DNA from: Neobacillus sp. PS3-12
GTDB taxonomy: Bacteria; Bacillota; Bacilli; Bacillales; Cytobacillaceae
Reading direction: 5' to 3'
Length of the DNA: 64,000 nt
NCBI RefSeq assembly: GCF_030915385.1
Contig: NZ_CP133268.1
Span: 4,934,001 to 4,998,000 of the forward strand
This document shows, piece after piece, positions 63,217 through 64,000 of this stretch (position 1 is the stretch's first letter; each line of letters begins with the position of its first letter). The position numbers and the translations under genes are program-made. The notes beneath the pieces are model-generated. The model ran no database searches and was not told the origin of the DNA. It saw only the letters and a program-made list of their open reading frames with translations.

Positions 63217-64000
63217 GTGGCGGTTATTTCAGGAAAGGAATATATCGATAGGATTAATCAAATGAAGGCAGAAGTTTGGATAGAAGGGGGGCAGGTTGAT
63301 GGCAATATTTCGGATCATCCAGCTTTTTCAGGGGTTATGAAAAGCCAAGCGAAATTATATGATCTTCAGCTTGAAAAGAAAGATATAATGACTGATCAAT
63401 CTCCTCAAACAGGTGAGAGAATTGGCCTATCCTTTCTTCAGCCTAAAACAAAAGAAGATCTGGAAAGACGGCGGCTCATGATTCAGGAATGGGCAAAAAC
63501 GAGTGCAGGAATGTTAGGCCGTTCCCCGGATTATATGAATACGGCTCTTATGGCATTTGCGGCAGCCTCTGACATATTTGCTGATGATCATAAAGCATTT
63601 GGAGATAATCTGTTAAATCTTTACGAAAAAGCAAAGCAAAACGATTTGTCTTTTACCCATACATTTATAAATCCACAAGTAAATCGATCTTCTTTGTACC
63701 TCGAAAATACTTCGGAAATCATCTCAGCCCAGACCATTCAAAAAAATGAAGATGGATTTGTCGTTAAAGGGGCACGTTTATTAGCAACACAAGGCGGGAT
63801 AACGGATGAGGTTCTCGTTTTTCCAACGGCATCTTCATCTTTTGATAAAAATTTTGCATACGCTTTTTCTATCCCAAGTAATACACCAGGATTAAAGTTT
63901 ATTTGTCGGGAGTCATTCCGATATAAGGAATCAGCCTTTGACCACCCGCTTGGATCAAGGTTTGATGAAATCGATACAATTGTTGTATTTGACAATGTAA
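63217..64000 (+). CDS. 4-hydroxyphenylacetate 3-monooxygenase oxygenase component (HpaB family), 3' truncated by window edge
   Basis: Frame open to the window end (261 codons). It starts with GTG at 63217: MAVISGKEYIDRINQMKAEV, then GERIGLSFLQPKTKEDLERR, M-I-Q-E-W-A-K-T-S-A-G-M-L-G-R-S-P-D-Y-M-N and FTHTFINPQVNRS. These are the N-terminal and middle blocks of FADH2-dependent aromatic hydroxylases of the HpaB/HpaH group, which need a separate flavin reductase. The substrate is probably a phenolic acid. The usual length is about 480-520 aa, so roughly half is visible. Confidence 0.85.
   Translation, partial: MAVISGKEYIDRINQMKAEVWIEGGQVDGNISDHPAFSGVMKSQAKLYDLQLEKKDIMTDQSPQTGERIGLSFLQPKTKEDLERRRLMIQEWAKTSAGMLGRSPDYMNTALMAFAAASDIFADDHKAFGDNLLNLYEKAKQNDLSFTHTFINPQVNRSSLYLENTSEIISAQTIQKNEDGFVVKGARLLATQGGITDEVLVFPTASSSFDKNFAYAFSIPSNTPGLKFICRESFRYKESAFDHPLGSRFDEIDTIVVFDNV

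Overview
The window is low-GC DNA from a Bacillaceae-type Firmicute. Ribosome binding sites are strong (GGAGG-like), GTG and TTG starts occur, and there are cre-like sites, DUF1450, YitT and QoxABCD proteins and a LysM-3D cell-wall protein. Gene content points to an aerobic soil bacillus of the Neobacillus/Bacillus kind, but the species cannot be fixed from the sequence. There are no rRNA or tRNA genes, CRISPR arrays or intact insertion sequences.

Positions 1-27.7 kb form an accessory sugar-acid catabolic island. It holds three near-identical MFS sugar-acid transporters (1, 6000, 13816), a DapA/KDG-type aldolase, a group III Fe alcohol dehydrogenase, an IlvD/Edd-type dehydratase and an unusual 892-aa tandem UxaA-type dehydratase. 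It also holds a complete nickel-pincer (Lar) toolkit: two divergent LarA-superfamily racemases/epimerases, a NiCoT nickel permease, and the cofactor makers LarE, LarB and LarC. Next come two GarR/HIBADH-type dehydrogenases around a GntR regulator, two DUF1537 four-carbon acid-sugar kinases, a DeoR regulator and PdxA2. Together these could import aldonates, epimerise the alpha-hydroxy carbon with a Ni-pincer enzyme, then either dehydrate and cleave them or phosphorylate and oxidatively decarboxylate tetronates to triose phosphate. The island is littered with remnants: a DeoR gene, an aldolase, a nickel permease, SAF domains and a DoxX/esterase fusion. This suggests repeated segmental duplication, gene conversion and decay.

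28-35 kb: a frameshifted LysR gene divergent from a bicupin protein, a DUF1450 protein, then a formate dehydrogenase operon (FdhF, DUF1641, DUF2294/MpsC-like, FdhD) behind a terminator-type attenuator. A LysM-3D protein faces it.

36.6-43.5 kb: an Alp7A-like plasmid-type actin with an unknown partner, then qoxABCD (aa3-type quinol oxidase) followed by three tiny membrane proteins not described by standard names. 43.5-55.5 kb: a lipoprotein, a (frameshifted) Cache-HAMP-PAS-GGDEF-EAL protein, a TetR-MMPL export pair, a secreted micro-peptide, PncC (frameshifted), DUF1641 plus a type II NADH dehydrogenase, and YitT.

55.8-64 kb: a fixABCX electron-bifurcation operon, a CC/Se-motif protein, an internally deleted ATP-grasp ligase, an M3 oligopeptidase, a Lin0512-family protein and the 5' part of an HpaB-type flavin monooxygenase.

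Six otherwise well-conserved genes carry single-frame indels, several in homopolymers. They may be true pseudogenes or sequence errors, so each is described with its break point. All assignments come from reading the translated sequence; no database search was run.
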